DNA of 64,000 nt, taken from contig NC_088881.1 in NCBI RefSeq assembly GCF_032884065.1, forward strand, positions 8,526,582-8,590,581, written 5' to 3'. Positions 35,060 through 46,973 of this stretch are shown here, in pieces. This DNA is from Artemia franciscana. Its lineage: Eukaryota; Arthropoda; Branchiopoda; Anostraca; Artemiidae. The number at the start of each line of letters is the position of its first letter. Positions within the stretch are counted from its first letter, which is position 1. The translations under genes were made by a program, and so were the position numbers. Under the pieces are notes generated by a model. That model was not told where the DNA came from and did not search any database. It saw only the letters and a list, made by a program, of their open reading frames with translations.

Positions 35060-38000
35060 TGGACAATTTTTATGTTCAAACTGGGAGATGCATGACTTCA
35101 GTCTTTTGACAAATGTCTGCAATTTATTGAACACAGTTGAATTTATTCAATATTGAATTCAAATCTTCCCAAAATAGTCTGTTGCGAATGAGCTGGGTCG
35201 GGATATATTACGCCTTCCTTAACTTAAATATTTCCTGAATTTCTTTTGTCTAAGCTGCTGCGTTTCCCCTAGTTTTTCTTTTACTGATTCTTTCAACTAG
35301 TCCTTTACATTTAAATTCGTACGAGAGGAAAAATAAGGTGCAAACTTCGGTTTACTATTCACTTTTATATCCTCTTTCTTCGGCTGTTGAGGAGAAAAAT
35401 CTGTTGGATAGATGAATTCAGCTTTGGCGATATCAAGCAATACCCAATTTTCTTTAAAAATTAGCCCTGATTATTGCTTCATAGAAGAAATTCTTGCATA
35501 TTATGAAGGTAACTGGAATTTTTTTTTTTCAAACTGGGAGATGTATGACTTACGTCTTTGGACAAATGTCTGCTATTTATTAAACACAGTTGAAGTTATT
35601 ATATTTACAGTTGTACCTGAATTCACAAGCTCTTTGAAACGAATATTTATGACCCTAAAATCAGGAAATAATGACAATATTTTATTATGGGAACATAAAG
35701 AGGGTGCAATTACTGGGTATAAAAAGTCTCATGTTTGAAATAATGATATTATTATTAATGTTAAACTTAGTGAAAAATTGGGCTCCTTCTTGCTTTTCGA
35801 CCATCTTAATCCTAACAGTGTTCGTCGAACGAGTTGCTTGCGCCTACCTGTAAAAATGACAATTGGGTCAGCTGCTTTTAGAAAGCCAGGAAATTTATGC
35901 AAATTGAAATTTACATTCATTGTATTGTCCTGGATGGATTATTTTTTTTCGCATGACAGCTCTGTTATGTTTCTCTTCAATATTATTATTAATTAAATTT
36001 AAATTACTTTTTTATTTGTGATAAATCTGCCACAAATAACATGTGTTGCGAGTGAGTCGCGTAGAGATTTATCCCATCCCTCTATAACTCAAATATCTCC
36101 TGAATTTGTTTTTGTCTATATTGCTGCATTTCCCCTATTTTTTCTTTTACTTATTCACCCCTCTTGTCCTTTTCATTTACTTTGCTATGAAAGGAGAAAT
36201 GAAGTGTAGAGCTTGGTATACAAGTTTCTTCTGTATCCCTTTTCTCCGCCCGTCATTTAAAAGGATTCGTCGAATCGATGAATTTAATGTTGGCTGTATC
36301 CAACAGCAACCTACTGGCCTATAAAAAATTATCTCTGATTATTGCTTCATAGTTGGTTTTTTATATATTATGAAGCTAATAGAAAAATTTAGTTGTCTTT
36401 TCTCAAATTTAGATAAAAAGATTTTTTAACCTCTAAGTTATGTTCCATGATTCTAGTCAAACTGGGAGAGACACATCTTACGTCGTTGAATAGATGCCTG
36501 TAACATACTGAGCAAAGTTGAATTCATAAAAATTTTGGTCGCACCAGTATGTATAGGTGCTTTCAATTCGATTCAACTTATTCAAATAAAGAAATTAAAC
36601 ATAATACTCATAATAATTAGGATTCTCGAGGCAAACTTGTTGAGGACCATAACAACAAAAATTGAAACTCGAGAAAAAAAGAAAAAGAAAACACGTATAA
36701 TTAAAACAAAGAAATGAATGTTTGCGACACTAAAATCACTAAATAAGGGCAATATTGTACTATCATCACTATAAGAGAATACATTTACTGGGTGGGAACT
36801 ATAAAAAGTCTCCACGAAAGATCGTTCTAACTGGTTTAGGTGGCTTGGATCGTTAACCTGAGGGTTAATGGGATAAATAAGTCCAGAATAGAGGCGTGGA
36901 TATGTAAATTACGCCTAAAGATGTATGCCAGCCTCCCTGATGGACGGCCTCCAGTTACCCTGGAAGAGGTAAAAACAAATTCCATGCGACAACTGCTGTG
37001 TGGTAAACGCAGCATATTAAGGCTAGCTAAAGTTAATAAAAATGCTTGAGATAATTAATAACTCATCCTTTTCAGAGGACCAGAAAGGTAGTGGGTATAT
37101 TCCAAACAACTATGGTTGCATTGGTATCAGCAGTCGAAACATGCCGGTAGAGTTTTGGATATTCAAACTTGTATTCACTCTGAGCTGAAGACATGCCAAT
37201 GATAGTCTAGTGCAACTGGTTGATTTTGACCAGTAGCAAAGAATAAACACTTACCGGAAGGCCTGGCTCTTCAGTGGGAATTTTTTAAAACAAAATACAA
37301 AATGATCTACCATCACAAATAGAGATCTCTTCAAGATCTTATCTATATAATGATAACGTTAATAATCATTACATAAAAACTAGGGAGTTTGGCAACTTAA
37401 ATAAAGATCTAAGAAACTTCATCATTTCTTCAAATTTATTTTCCAGAAAATAGCTTATTGATAAATTGGGCTTTTCAACTATTATAATCCTAACAGTGTT
37501 GGTAGATAGAGCTCCCTCTGCCTTCCAGTTAACATGACGAATAAGTTGCCTACTTTGACAAAACCATAAAGTTTAGCGAATCGGAATGCAAATTGAAATT
37601 TGGATTCTTTGAATTGTCTTGGGGGATTTTGTTTTTCGCACCGCAAATTTGTGATATTTCTTCTCAATATTATTCTTATTTGAATTCAAGTCTTCCACAA
37701 ATAGTCTGTTACGAATGGTTCGCGTTGAAATTTATCGCATGCTTCCATATTTTAAATATTTCTTGAATTTCTTTTGTCTATATTGCTGTATTTCCCCTAG
37801 TTTTTCTTTTACTATTTCACCCAACTTGTCCTTAGGATTTATTTTCCTACTAGAGGAGAAATAAGGTGAAAACTTCGGTTTGCTATTCACTGTTGAATCC
37901 CCTTTCTTTGCCCGTAGAGGAGAGAGCTTGGTTGGAAAGATGAATCGAGCGTTGGCTTTATCAAAAGTACCCAATTTAAAAAAAAAGCCCTGATTATTGC

Positions 38001-38830
38001 TTCATAGTGGAAATATTTGCATATTATGAAGGTAATGTGATAATCTTTATGTTCGAACTGTGAAACGCATGACACGGCGTGTGACAAATGCCTGCTATTT
38101 ATTGAACAGCATTGAATGAATTTATTATATTTAATAAATCAAGGTTGTTTACGACCTTGATTTAAATGTAAGGTCGTTTACGTGAAAATAATTTTCTTTG
38201 CATAATTATCGCTAACAATTTGCTTTTTTTAGAGCCCTATAATCTTCAAGTAGTACAAGACTCATTATTTTGCATTGGTGCTAGGATCACCTGTGCCAAA
38301 TGGAGGCTTATGCTTGGACGCATAATATTATTCTTTTCTAACTCTTGGATTTTATTTATTAGAGGTTTATAATTATGATTGTTATTTATATAAAGTTTAT
38401 AAAATTTTTAACTTTTTCATATCCAAAACATACTCAAAATTTTCTCCATTCCGATCAATTAATCTTCCTAATCAATCATTCATAGTCAGTTTTAGTGAGC
38501 TGATATATTCGTTTCGTTTGATTAGAAGATATTGCATTTCTATAGGAATCTCTCTGAGTAGCGCTCCAGGTTCTGTTTTTGAAGCAAAACTCCAGATCAC
38601 ATCAGAGGTTGTATTCCCATCCACAATTGAACTATCCACTAATGAGCAGTAAATATGTATTGAATATTGAATTCAAATCTTCCACAAATAGTTTCTATTG
38701 CAAATCAGTCGCGTAGAGATATATCACATCCATCCTTAATTCAAATGTTTCTTGAATTTATTTTGTCTAAACTGGTGCATTTCCCCTAGTTTTTCTGTTA
38801 CTGGATTTGACCTCAGCTTGGTAATACGGG
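35060..38830 (+). repeat. Region of degenerate direct repeats
   Basis: Several passages recur in the same orientation: CTGGGAGATG..ATGACTT (35,080, 35,530, 36,460), CTTGAATTT/CTGAATTT..TTTTGTCTA followed by CATTTCCCCTAGTTTTTCT (about 35,230, 36,090, 37,750, 38,750), CCTGATTATTGCTTCATAG (35,465, 36,335, 37,990), and CCTAACAGTGTT (35,812, 37,487). The unit is several hundred bases long with variable spacing, so the array has lost and gained pieces. A short open frame at 36,840-37,049 has no recognised motif. No gene is supported; the origin of the unit is unknown. Confidence 0.6.
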
Positions 38831-38938
38831 ACCCAGAGATCGAATCACGCTGCAGGAATGCACTGCAGGGCCGACACAGGGACCATAGTAGTCAAGAAGC
38901 GTCGTTAATTCTTAAATAAATTATTATTGGCATGCGTT
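38809..38938 (+). mobile_element. tRNA-derived SINE with LINE-like 3' tail
   Basis: The head reads CCTCAGCTTGGTA (A-box-like) and GAGATCGAATCACGC (B-box-like), as in tRNA-derived SINEs, with a shortened spacing. A body with CTGCAGGAATGCACTGCAGG follows, and the 3' end is AAATAAATTATTATT. That tail is identical over about 15 nt to the 3' end of the LINE family at 18,279 and close to that at 62,523. This suggests the SINE uses that LINE's machinery. Confidence 0.6.
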
Positions 38939-39029
38939 TGATTTGCTATAAACCTAGAAATTCATGAAGAGCTACTATCCGCGAAAGACTCAAAGATAGA
39001 CATGAAAGGTGAATCATTATTTATTATCC

Positions 39030-39640
39030 TGTGCGAATTTTTCTTAAGAAGACATGGATTCCATTCACAAACGTTATTTCGGTGGCGAAACATGGAACTC
39101 TTGCCATGATCAGGCGATATTGTGAGTCAATAGCCCATCTAAAAATAAATATACAGGAGGTAACTACAATTCACCGTGTTATCCTCTGACAAAATCTAGT
39201 CGCGAAATATTTGGGTGAGAAATTGCACCAGTTACTTCAATTTGTGATTAATGTAGTAAATAAAATTAGAAGCAATGCATTTAAAATGCGATTATTTGCA
39301 CAATTGTGTGACAAAAATGATGAAGAATTTTAACGATTGCTCTTATATACTGAAGTACACTGGTTACAAAAGGGGTCATGTTTAACAAGATTTTACTCAA
39401 TTGTTTATTCAGTATTACAGTTTCTGGAAAGTAAAGATCCAGATTTCAAAGAAAACCTGATCAATTGAAAGTATACATCGTATGTTTAACAGTTTTCTTC
39501 AAAAAATTTAAGAGTTCTAAAAAGGCAGAATTAAGCGGTGAGGACTTCGAGAACACCCTTTCTCTTGAAACTTTTTCATGTTTGCCATTTTCAAGTTTAC
39601 CAAATTAAGAATTATTCACGATATAAAGAAAAGAATGTCA
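39030..39640 (+). pseudogene. hAT-type transposase relic
   Basis: Plus-strand frames give KHGTLAMIRRYCESIAHLK, then VVNKIRSNAFKMRLFAQLCD and LLLYTEVHWLQKGSCLTRFY. This order (KHG..., then IRS.A...RLF..LC, then L.YTEVHWL..G..L.RF) is that of hAT transposases of the ZBED5/SCAND3 type. Multiple stops and frame changes show it is dead, and the N-terminal BED finger and C-terminal dimerisation region were not found. Terminal inverted repeats were not located. Confidence 0.7.
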
Positions 39641-41654
39641 GTTCATTCTAACTGGAAAGCTTAGCTTTCCAATCTATTATACACAAAGTACTTTAATATT
39701 CTTATGCATAATAAGAGAAAAAGTTAGAAATGTCAAAACTGCATTTACTCTCTCAATTCCAGCTTCTTGGAGTAGGCAGTTCGAGCAAAGCCAATAGCAC
39801 CCATATTCTGATATCTCCATTTTTCGCCTCTGTAAAGTTCCAGTTCTTTTGTCCATTAACCTCAGTAGAAAATAGCTGTGCCTGGATGTTAAGCTAAAAT
39901 TACCTTTGGATTTATAACTTTTGATGTATTATCATTAGTATAAATTGACATACAGCCAAGTGAATCGGATCAAAAGTAACATTATTAGTTTAAAACAAAT
40001 AGCAGCGACGAAGGTATTTGAAAAGGTCGAAAAGCATCCAACATGGTTAAATAAAAAGAAAAACGAGAATCATAAAGATTTTTAAGATTGGAAATTTTCA
40101 AATTAAGAAACATATTGTTGGTTCCTCTTTTTAATTTCTCCAGAAAAGGGGAACTTGAGACAAATTTGAGGTTGGAGAACTTGGCCCAGACTTAGAGTAT
40201 TGAATTTTAAGCAAATTAATTGTTCTGATCAGAATGAGGTTTAACGTACTTGTTCCCATTGCATATGAAAATAGTCTAAATCTTATCTGCTAAGTCTGGA
40301 CCAATAAAATAGGAGATACTGTACCGTTTCTATAGTTTCACATCTTGATATAGCTGGGAAAGAGCCTATGGCTATTAAGTAAAACTGTTTGATTCGACTA
40401 TTCTTGAAAAAAAGTAAAATAAAAAGACTAGTAAATAATGAATGAAGTGACACCGTGCCTACAGATGACAACTTTTTGGCAAGTTAAGTGGATAGGAAAA
40501 TTAAAATACTAGCAAACGATAAATACCAGCTTTTTTACAAGTAAGCCGTAATGACAATGAGAAAGGTAAAAAAGTATTAAACATACAATATAATTAGAGA
40601 TAAAGACAGATGATTTCCAAAAACCAGAAGGAAAAAAAACAAACTTTTGTCCTAGAAAACGGGGTTTTGGTTAATTTAAAGGGGTCTAGGGTTAATTTAA
40701 AGTTGAAAATTTGGAAGAGTAACTAGCCCTTGGGAAGTTACAATGTGGGTAGACTCCAGGATGAGAATTTAAGAGAAATTTTCCAGAAACAATTGAATAT
40801 TAAACTGGAGAGTTTAAAATCTGACAACCTGGAAAATGGATGGAATAAATTTCGTCTCAGGGAAGAAATTTAGGCACGCAGATAGAAATATTAGTGAAAA
40901 GCTTTATGTATAATGAAGAATAGAAGGAGCTTGTACAAGAACTATCTGAGTGACAAGACTATATGCAAACTTTTGTTTGGACACCTTTTCAACTTTTTTA
41001 AACCCTCGCTCACTCGGACAAAGAATCCTAAATCCAGCGCACCAACACAGGAATCATTGTCAAAATGGGAAACTACAAATTGTACAAAAGATTCTTAATC
41101 TTTGTCTTTAGAATTACTTACTATCAGCGATACTCGCCCTTTATTTTTATTTTTTTAATGTTTATATATTAATAGAGAAAATTGAAAAAAAATAATCAAA
41201 TCATAAATAAGAACAAATAAGAAATGCAGTGTGGTCTTTAAAAATAGTAACCGAAATTGAAAGAATTAAAATACTCGAAAACGAAATGATGCAGTGAATG
41301 GACAATAATAGCAAATGAAGAAGCAACTACTCTACTTTCCACATGAAAAAAATACCCATTTCTTAGCAAAAGGAAATGGAAAACAGAAGAGAAGTTTTTG
41401 GCTTTCTAAAAGACTTTTCTAGGAGATTATAAAATATAGTTGAAAATAATATATTAAAAAAACATGATAAAAATAGAAGAAAATAATGACTTGATAAACA
41501 ATAATAAAATAGTATTATAATATTAACGAGAGCTAAGAGCTCATATGGCACTATGGCGAGAGGAGCGAAGAGCCAAGAAATCATATGGTATGAGCTCTAA
41601 CAAAATTCTATGAATCAATAGATTGATTTAAAAGGAAAATAAGAGGCTTAATGC
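39641..41654. other. AT-rich stretch, nothing recognised
   Basis: About 2 kb with short frames only. A decayed scrap of the dispersed-repeat leader (TAGTAACCGAAATTGAAAG) lies near 41,245-41,290. No gene was supported. Confidence 0.45.
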
Positions 41655-43200
41655 CGGTCAGGATTTAAAATAAGAGCTCTGAGTCACTATGTCCTTCTCA
41701 ATATCAAAATTCATTAAAATCCGATCATCCACTCGTAAGTTATAAATACCTATTTTTTCTAATTTTTCCTCTCCCTTTAGCCCCCCAGATGGTCGAATCT
41801 TGGAAAACGACTTTTTCAAGTCAAATTGTGCAGCTCCCTGACACGCCTACCAATTTTCATCGTCCTAGCACGTCCAGAAGCACCAAACTCACCAACTCAT
41901 TGAACCCCTCCCCCCAACTCCCCCAAAGAGAGCAAATCAGTACGATTTTGTCAATCACGTATCAAGGACATTTGTTTATTCTATCCACCAAGCGTCATCC
42001 CGATTCCTCCACTCCAAGTACTTTTCCAAGATTTCCCCCTCCAACTCCCCCAGTGTCAAAAGATCTGGTCGGGATTTGAAATAAGAGCTCTGAGACATGA
42101 ATTCCTTCTAAAAATAAAATTTCATTATGATCTGATCATCTATTCGTAAGATAAAAATACCCCAATTTTCACGTTTTACAGAAAATTCCGGTTTCCCCCT
42201 CCAACTCCCCCCCCCAATGTCACAGGATCTGGTCGGAATTTAAAATTAGAACTTTAAAGCACAAGATCCTTCTAAATATCAAATTTCATTAAGATCTGGT
42301 CACCCTTTCGTAAGTTACAAATACCTCAATTTTCAAAATTTCCTCCCCCCCCCAAATTCCACCAAAGAGAGCAAATCCGGTCCGGTTATGTCAGTTACGA
42401 ATCTTGGACAGGTTGTTATTCTTCCCATCCAGTTTCATCCTGATCTCACCGCTTTAAGTATTTTCTGATTTCCGGTCCCCCCAACTGCCCCCCCCCCAAT
42501 TACGCTTGATTCGGTTAAGATTTAAAATAAAAGATCTGAGTTACGAGATCCTTCTAAATATGAAGTGTCATGAAGATCCGATCACTCCTTTGTAAGTTAA
42601 AAATACGTCATTTTTTCTTATTTTTCAGAATTGACCCCCCCCCCCCCCCAATAGAGCGGATCCGTTCCAATTATGTAAATCACATATTTAAGACTTTTGA
42701 TTATTTTCCCCACCAAGTTTTATCCCGATCCCTCTAATCTAAGCGTTTTCCATGATTTTAGGTTCCCCCAACCCAAACTTCCCCCAATGTCACCAGGTCC
42801 GGTCAGGATTTAAAATAATTGCTTTGAGACACGATGTCCTTTTAGATATCAAATTTCATTGATATCCAATCACCCGTTCGTAAGTTAAAAATACCTCATT
42901 TTTTCTAATTTTTCAGAATTAAATCCTCCCCCAACTACCCGATAGAGGGCGGATCCGTTCCTTTATGTCAATCATGTATCCAGGACTTGTACTTATTTTT
43001 CCCACCAAGTTTCATCCCGATCCTTCCACTCTAAGTGTTTTCCAAGTTTTAGGTTTCCCCCTCCCAACTCCCCCCCAAATGTCACCAGATCCGGTTGGGT
43101 TTAAAATAAGAGCTCTGAGCCACGACATCCTTCTAAATATCAAATTTAATTGAGATCCGATCACTCGTTCGTAAGTTAAAAATACCTCATTTTTCTAATT
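41655..43200 (+). repeat. Tandem array of approximately 287-bp units upstream of enolase
   Basis: Six occurrences of a marker like GGTCAGGATTTAAAATAAGA start at about 41,655, 42,066, 42,229, 42,513, 42,799 and 43,091. The regular spacing is 284-292 bp, with one longer and one shorter interval. Each unit also has TTCATTGAGATCCGATCA, a CAGAATTAA-C-rich run, and CACCAAGTTTCATCCCGATC. Units are clearly diverged, with variable C-runs. It is non-coding and ends about 375 bp before the enolase start codon. Confidence 0.85.
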
Positions 43201-43456
43201 AAATTTTTGTGTTGTTTAAAGAGTAGGTTTTGTTATTATAACATCAGGAATCATCAGGAATCATCGGAAACACCTGTAACCTAGTTAAGAACAAATAAAA
43301 CCATCTTTTAAGGATTACATAACAAAAAATCTGATTGGTACATTGTAACTATAGCAATTCCCTAAAAATTTTAGATAAAATAATTTTATTTCATGGATCG
43401 CTAAAGTTATTATGTAAACTGCAAAAATATTTATGGTGTCTGTGCAGTAATTTTAA

Positions 43457-43485
43457 TATATAAATAAAACTAGAAATTCAGTTTT
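43457..43485 (+). promoter_or_regulatory. Candidate enolase core promoter
   Basis: TATATAAATA at 43,457-43,466 resembles a TATA box. About 20 nt downstream TTCAGTT (43,477-43,483) resembles the arthropod initiator TCAGT. The spacing is slightly short for a TATA/Inr pair, so the pairing is uncertain. A pyrimidine-rich leader with a duplicated TTCTGCTTCTTGTC follows up to the start codon. Confidence 0.4.
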
Positions 43486-43574
43486 CTGCTTCTTGTCAAA
43501 TTTCTGCTTCTTGTCTTGCTTCTTCAATCTTATTTTAAGAACATTCCATACAAATAATTAGTAACATTGCAAAA

Positions 43575-44876
43575 ATGGCCATTAAGAAAATTCATGCTCG
43601 AATGATTTTTGACTCTAGAGGTAATCCGACTATTGAAGTTGATCTTGTCACAGAAAAAGGCTTGTTTAGAGCTGCGGTTCCATCTGGTGCATCCACTGGC
43701 ATCTATGAAGCCCTTGAGCTTAGAGATGGTGTAAAAGCTGAATACCATGGAAAGGGTGTTTTTAAAGCTATCAGGAACGTTAATGAAATCATTGCACCTG
43801 CTCTAATTGCAAAAGGATTGGATGTAACTCAGCAAGAGCAGATTGACCAATTTATGTTGGACTTGGATGGTACGCCAAACAAGGAAAAACTTGGTGCCAA
43901 TGCCATTTTAGGAGTCTCACTTGCTGCTTGCAAAGCTGGTGCTAAGCAAAAAGGCGTTCCACTTTACAGGCACATAGCCGACCTAGCTGGCACACCAGAA
44001 ATCATTTTGCCAACTCCTGCATTCAATGTCATCAATGGTGGCTCTCACGCTGGCAATAAACTGGCTATGCAAGAGTTTATGATCCTACCAACAGGGGCGG
44101 GTTCATTTTCCGAAGCTATGAGAATGGGTAGTGAGATTTACCATCACTTGAAGAGCGTGATCAAAAGTCGCTTTGGCCTTGATGCCACTGCTGTTGGTGA
44201 TGAAGGTGGATTTGCGCCAAACATTTTGAACAACAAGGATGGTTTGTCGCTTATTGTGACTGCAATTGAAAAAGCTGGCTACACTGGTAAGGTTGAAATT
44301 GGAATGGATGTTGCCGCTTCTGAGTTCTACCGAAATCATAAATATGATTTAGACTTCAAAAACCCAAATTCTGACAAAACTGCTTGGCTCTCTGGACAAG
44401 AACTTGCTAACTTGTATCAAGATTTTATTAAGGAATTCCCTGTTACATCAATTGAAGATCCATTTGACCAAGATGATTGGGATACATGGAGCAGTTTCAC
44501 AGCTAATACTAACGTTCAAATTGTTGGTGACGACTTGACTGTAACCAATCCCATACGTATTCAGACTGGAATTGATAAGAAAGCATGCAACTGCCTCCTT
44601 TTGAAAGTGAACCAAATTGGTTCGGTCACAGAATCCATTCAGGCTCATAAATTGGCGAAATCTAACGGATGGGGTACCATGGTATCACACAGATCAGGTG
44701 AAACTGAGGATGTGTTTATTGCTGATTTGGTTGTTGGGCTCAGCACTGGACAGATCAAAACTGGTGCTCCATGTCGCTCAGAGCGTCTCGCAAAATACAA
44801 TCAAATTCTTCGCATTGAAGAAGAGCTTGGGAGCAACGCTAAGTATGCTGGCAAAAACTTCCAACATCCACTTTAA
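43575..44876 (+). CDS. Eno: Enolase (2-phosphoglycerate dehydratase), intronless
   Basis: Enolase converts 2-phosphoglycerate to phosphoenolpyruvate in cytosolic glycolysis and works as a Mg-dependent dimer. The frame encodes 433 residues, the normal animal length. All key residues are visible: loop SGAST (37-41), His158, Glu167, Glu210 (GDEGG), metal ligands Asp245, Glu294 (SIEDP) and Asp319 (VGDD), catalytic Lys344, His372-Arg373-Ser374 and Lys395. The ATG at 43,575 in CAAAAATGGCC is the natural start. There are no stops, frameshifts or introns. Animal enolase genes usually have introns, so this may be a retrogene, but no poly(A) tract is visible. A PGK pseudogene begins only about 43 bp after the stop, and a partial duplicate lies at 30,933-31,339. 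Confidence 0.95.
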   Translation: MAIKKIHARMIFDSRGNPTIEVDLVTEKGLFRAAVPSGASTGIYEALELRDGVKAEYHGKGVFKAIRNVNEIIAPALIAKGLDVTQQEQIDQFMLDLDGTPNKEKLGANAILGVSLAACKAGAKQKGVPLYRHIADLAGTPEIILPTPAFNVINGGSHAGNKLAMQEFMILPTGAGSFSEAMRMGSEIYHHLKSVIKSRFGLDATAVGDEGGFAPNILNNKDGLSLIVTAIEKAGYTGKVEIGMDVAASEFYRNHKYDLDFKNPNSDKTAWLSGQELANLYQDFIKEFPVTSIEDPFDQDDWDTWSSFTANTNVQIVGDDLTVTNPIRIQTGIDKKACNCLLLKVNQIGSVTESIQAHKLAKSNGWGTMVSHRSGETEDVFIADLVVGLSTGQIKTGAPCRSERLAKYNQILRIEEELGSNAKYAGKNFQHPL

Positions 44877-44919
44877 ATTGATGAAAATATTGTAAGATGT
44901 GATGAAGTGTCTGTATTAT

Positions 44920-45848
44920 AATAAGGTACGGTTAGGGTGCAAAGTCTGTTGTGCTTATGTCACACTTGGGCTGTCCTGATGGACTAAGAGAGCTTAAATA
45001 CTCTTTGAAATCTGTGGCTGAATAACTCAAGAAGCTTCTTGGTAAAGATGTCAAATTTTTGGAAGATTGTGTTGGAGCTGAAATTTAAAAGGAATGTGCT
45101 AACACACCTCAGACTTTTATTGTATTGATTGAAAACCTTTTGTTCCACGTAGAAGAAGAAGGGAAAGGAATTGATGCTTCAGGATAAAAAGTAAAAAGCC
45201 AGCCCACGATATGTTACAAAATTCTGTGATTCCTTAAGAAGGCTGGGAGATGTTTATGTGAATGATGCCTTTTGCACAGCTCATAGAGCTTATAGCTAGC
45301 TCTATGAAGGGAGATGGGTTTGACGTTCAAGCCTCAGAATTTTGTTGAAAAAAGAACTTCAATATTTTGCTAAAGCCCTTGAGAATTCAGACCGACCATT
45401 CCCTGCTATTTTTAGGAGGTGCTAAAGTTGCTGATAAAATAGAACTCAATGAGAGTCTTCTTGATAAAGTTGATGAAATGGTTATTGGAGGTGGAATGGC
45501 AAACATTTTCTTAAAAGTAATAAACAATATGGAAATTAGAAATTCTCTTTTTTATGCCGAAGTTGCTAACATTGTAGAAGAAATTGTTGCCAAAGCTAAA
45601 GAAAACAAAGTTGTCATTCATCTTCCATTTGACTTCGCAAAAGCGAAGATGCTAATACAGGAAGTTTCAAAATTGCTGATATAATTCCATTTGACTGGAT
45701 GGGGTTAGGTTAGGTTACCAGGAGATGCCCTTCTTTGTAATGCTTAAGTATGAGTGCAAGTAAGATGTCTCAGTCTAATCTAGCTAATGTTCTTGTGATA
45801 ATCTTTCACGAAATTATGTTTTGATGAGAATAAAATTCTCCTGTCTTT
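44920..45848 (+). pseudogene. PGK pseudogene fused to the enolase 3' end (copy 2)
   Basis: Starts at a shared AATAAGGTA motif and follows the PGK gene from about codon 47: [27 protein letters not shown], then [18 protein letters not shown]. It ends with the PGK 3' untranslated region including AATAAA (about 45,830). It carries several stops and frameshifts and a deletion from the PSGWMG region (codon about 310) to LPGVAAL (codon about 406), and it lacks the start. The PGK-derived AATAAA is the first good polyadenylation signal downstream of enolase, so enolase transcripts may run through this pseudogene (inference). Confidence 0.92.
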
Positions 45849-46950
45849 TTTCTTTTTGTTAAAACTTTTTTAAGGCTAATTCTCTGTGATCTGACTCATT
45901 CTACCTTCATCTTACCTTATTATATCAGATGTGTATTGATTTCGCAATAGAGCCTCAGTCTTTTCATACGGGTATAGTTACTAATATACTAAAAAAAGGT
46001 AAAAAATACAAACGATATCTCCAGTTATCGCTCAATCTCAGTTTCTACCACGTTAAGTAAAGTGTTCAAACGTCTCATATTTTCAGAAATAGTTTTCAAG
46101 TGCTCGCTAGATTACCGTCAATTCTGTTGCCGTAGGTTCTTAAAAGAGTTATAGCTAAAGCAGAAAGTTCGTATTTGTCCCTATTTGTATGCAGCGCAGA
46201 CATATCATCGGCCTTTGACTCAGTAACTCAAGCGCAAGTATTAACTAAGTTGTTGGAGTGTGGAGTTAACGCTTTCGTTATAACAAGTCTTGAATATTGG
46301 TTTGATAATTTTTTCATTAGAATTAAGTTAAAGGGAGAAACTCTGTCACGACCAGTGAAAATTATAGGAGGTCTGAAACTAGGTTCATTACTTAGCCCTA
46401 TACTGTTCAGTTTATTGACTTGGTCCGTAACTGAAGGTATCAACGGTTCCATATAATTGATTTTTGCGACCTTAGTCTATTGTGTTACGTTGACGATGTA
46501 CTTATGATAAGTAGAGACCTTTCGACTCTCCATGGCAATCTAGACCAGCTAACTTGTGGATATGATTGTTTAGGCTTCAGTGTAAAGACTAAGATAACAG
46601 AGTTTTTAGTTATTAGTTCACGGCCATGCATACAAAATTCAGCCCTAATTTGCCCCGCCCCTTTATATGTTGTTGTCTCTGGGGCAGAAAAAAACCCAGC
46701 TGAAATACCTCGGTAGCAATTACGGATGGAGTATAACAAGCGTTAGAACTCTTTTAGTAGAACATATACGTAAGGCAATTAGACTCAGCTATGCCAAATT
46801 AGCTTCCGTTAAGCATACGTTTAACAGAAAAGTACTGTCCTAACTGTATTCAGCTGTCGCTCTGGCGCATCTGTTGTATCTCGCATCTTTATGGGAGTGG
46901 TTTACAGCAACAGAAAAATTGAAACTTTGTTAAGCTTACTTTCAGTTTAG
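45849..46950 (+). pseudogene. LINE reverse-transcriptase fragment (copy 2)
   Basis: Shows ADISSAFDSVTQAQVL, IIGGLKLGSLLSPILFSLL and CYVDDVLMISRD, then IRLSYAKLASVKHTFNRKVL in a second frame. It matches 32,331-33,430. It lacks ORF1 and most of the endonuclease. It follows the PGK pseudogene directly, just as a related LINE follows the intact PGK gene, so the PGK-LINE pairing probably predates the duplication. It is inactivated by frameshifts and stops. Confidence 0.8.
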
Positions 46951-46973
46951 TTAACTTTTTTTCGGTATCCAAC

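Noticed and set aside
44103-44648. Minus-strand open frames inside enolase
   Set aside because: They are antisense shadows of a conserved coding sequence and carry no motifs.
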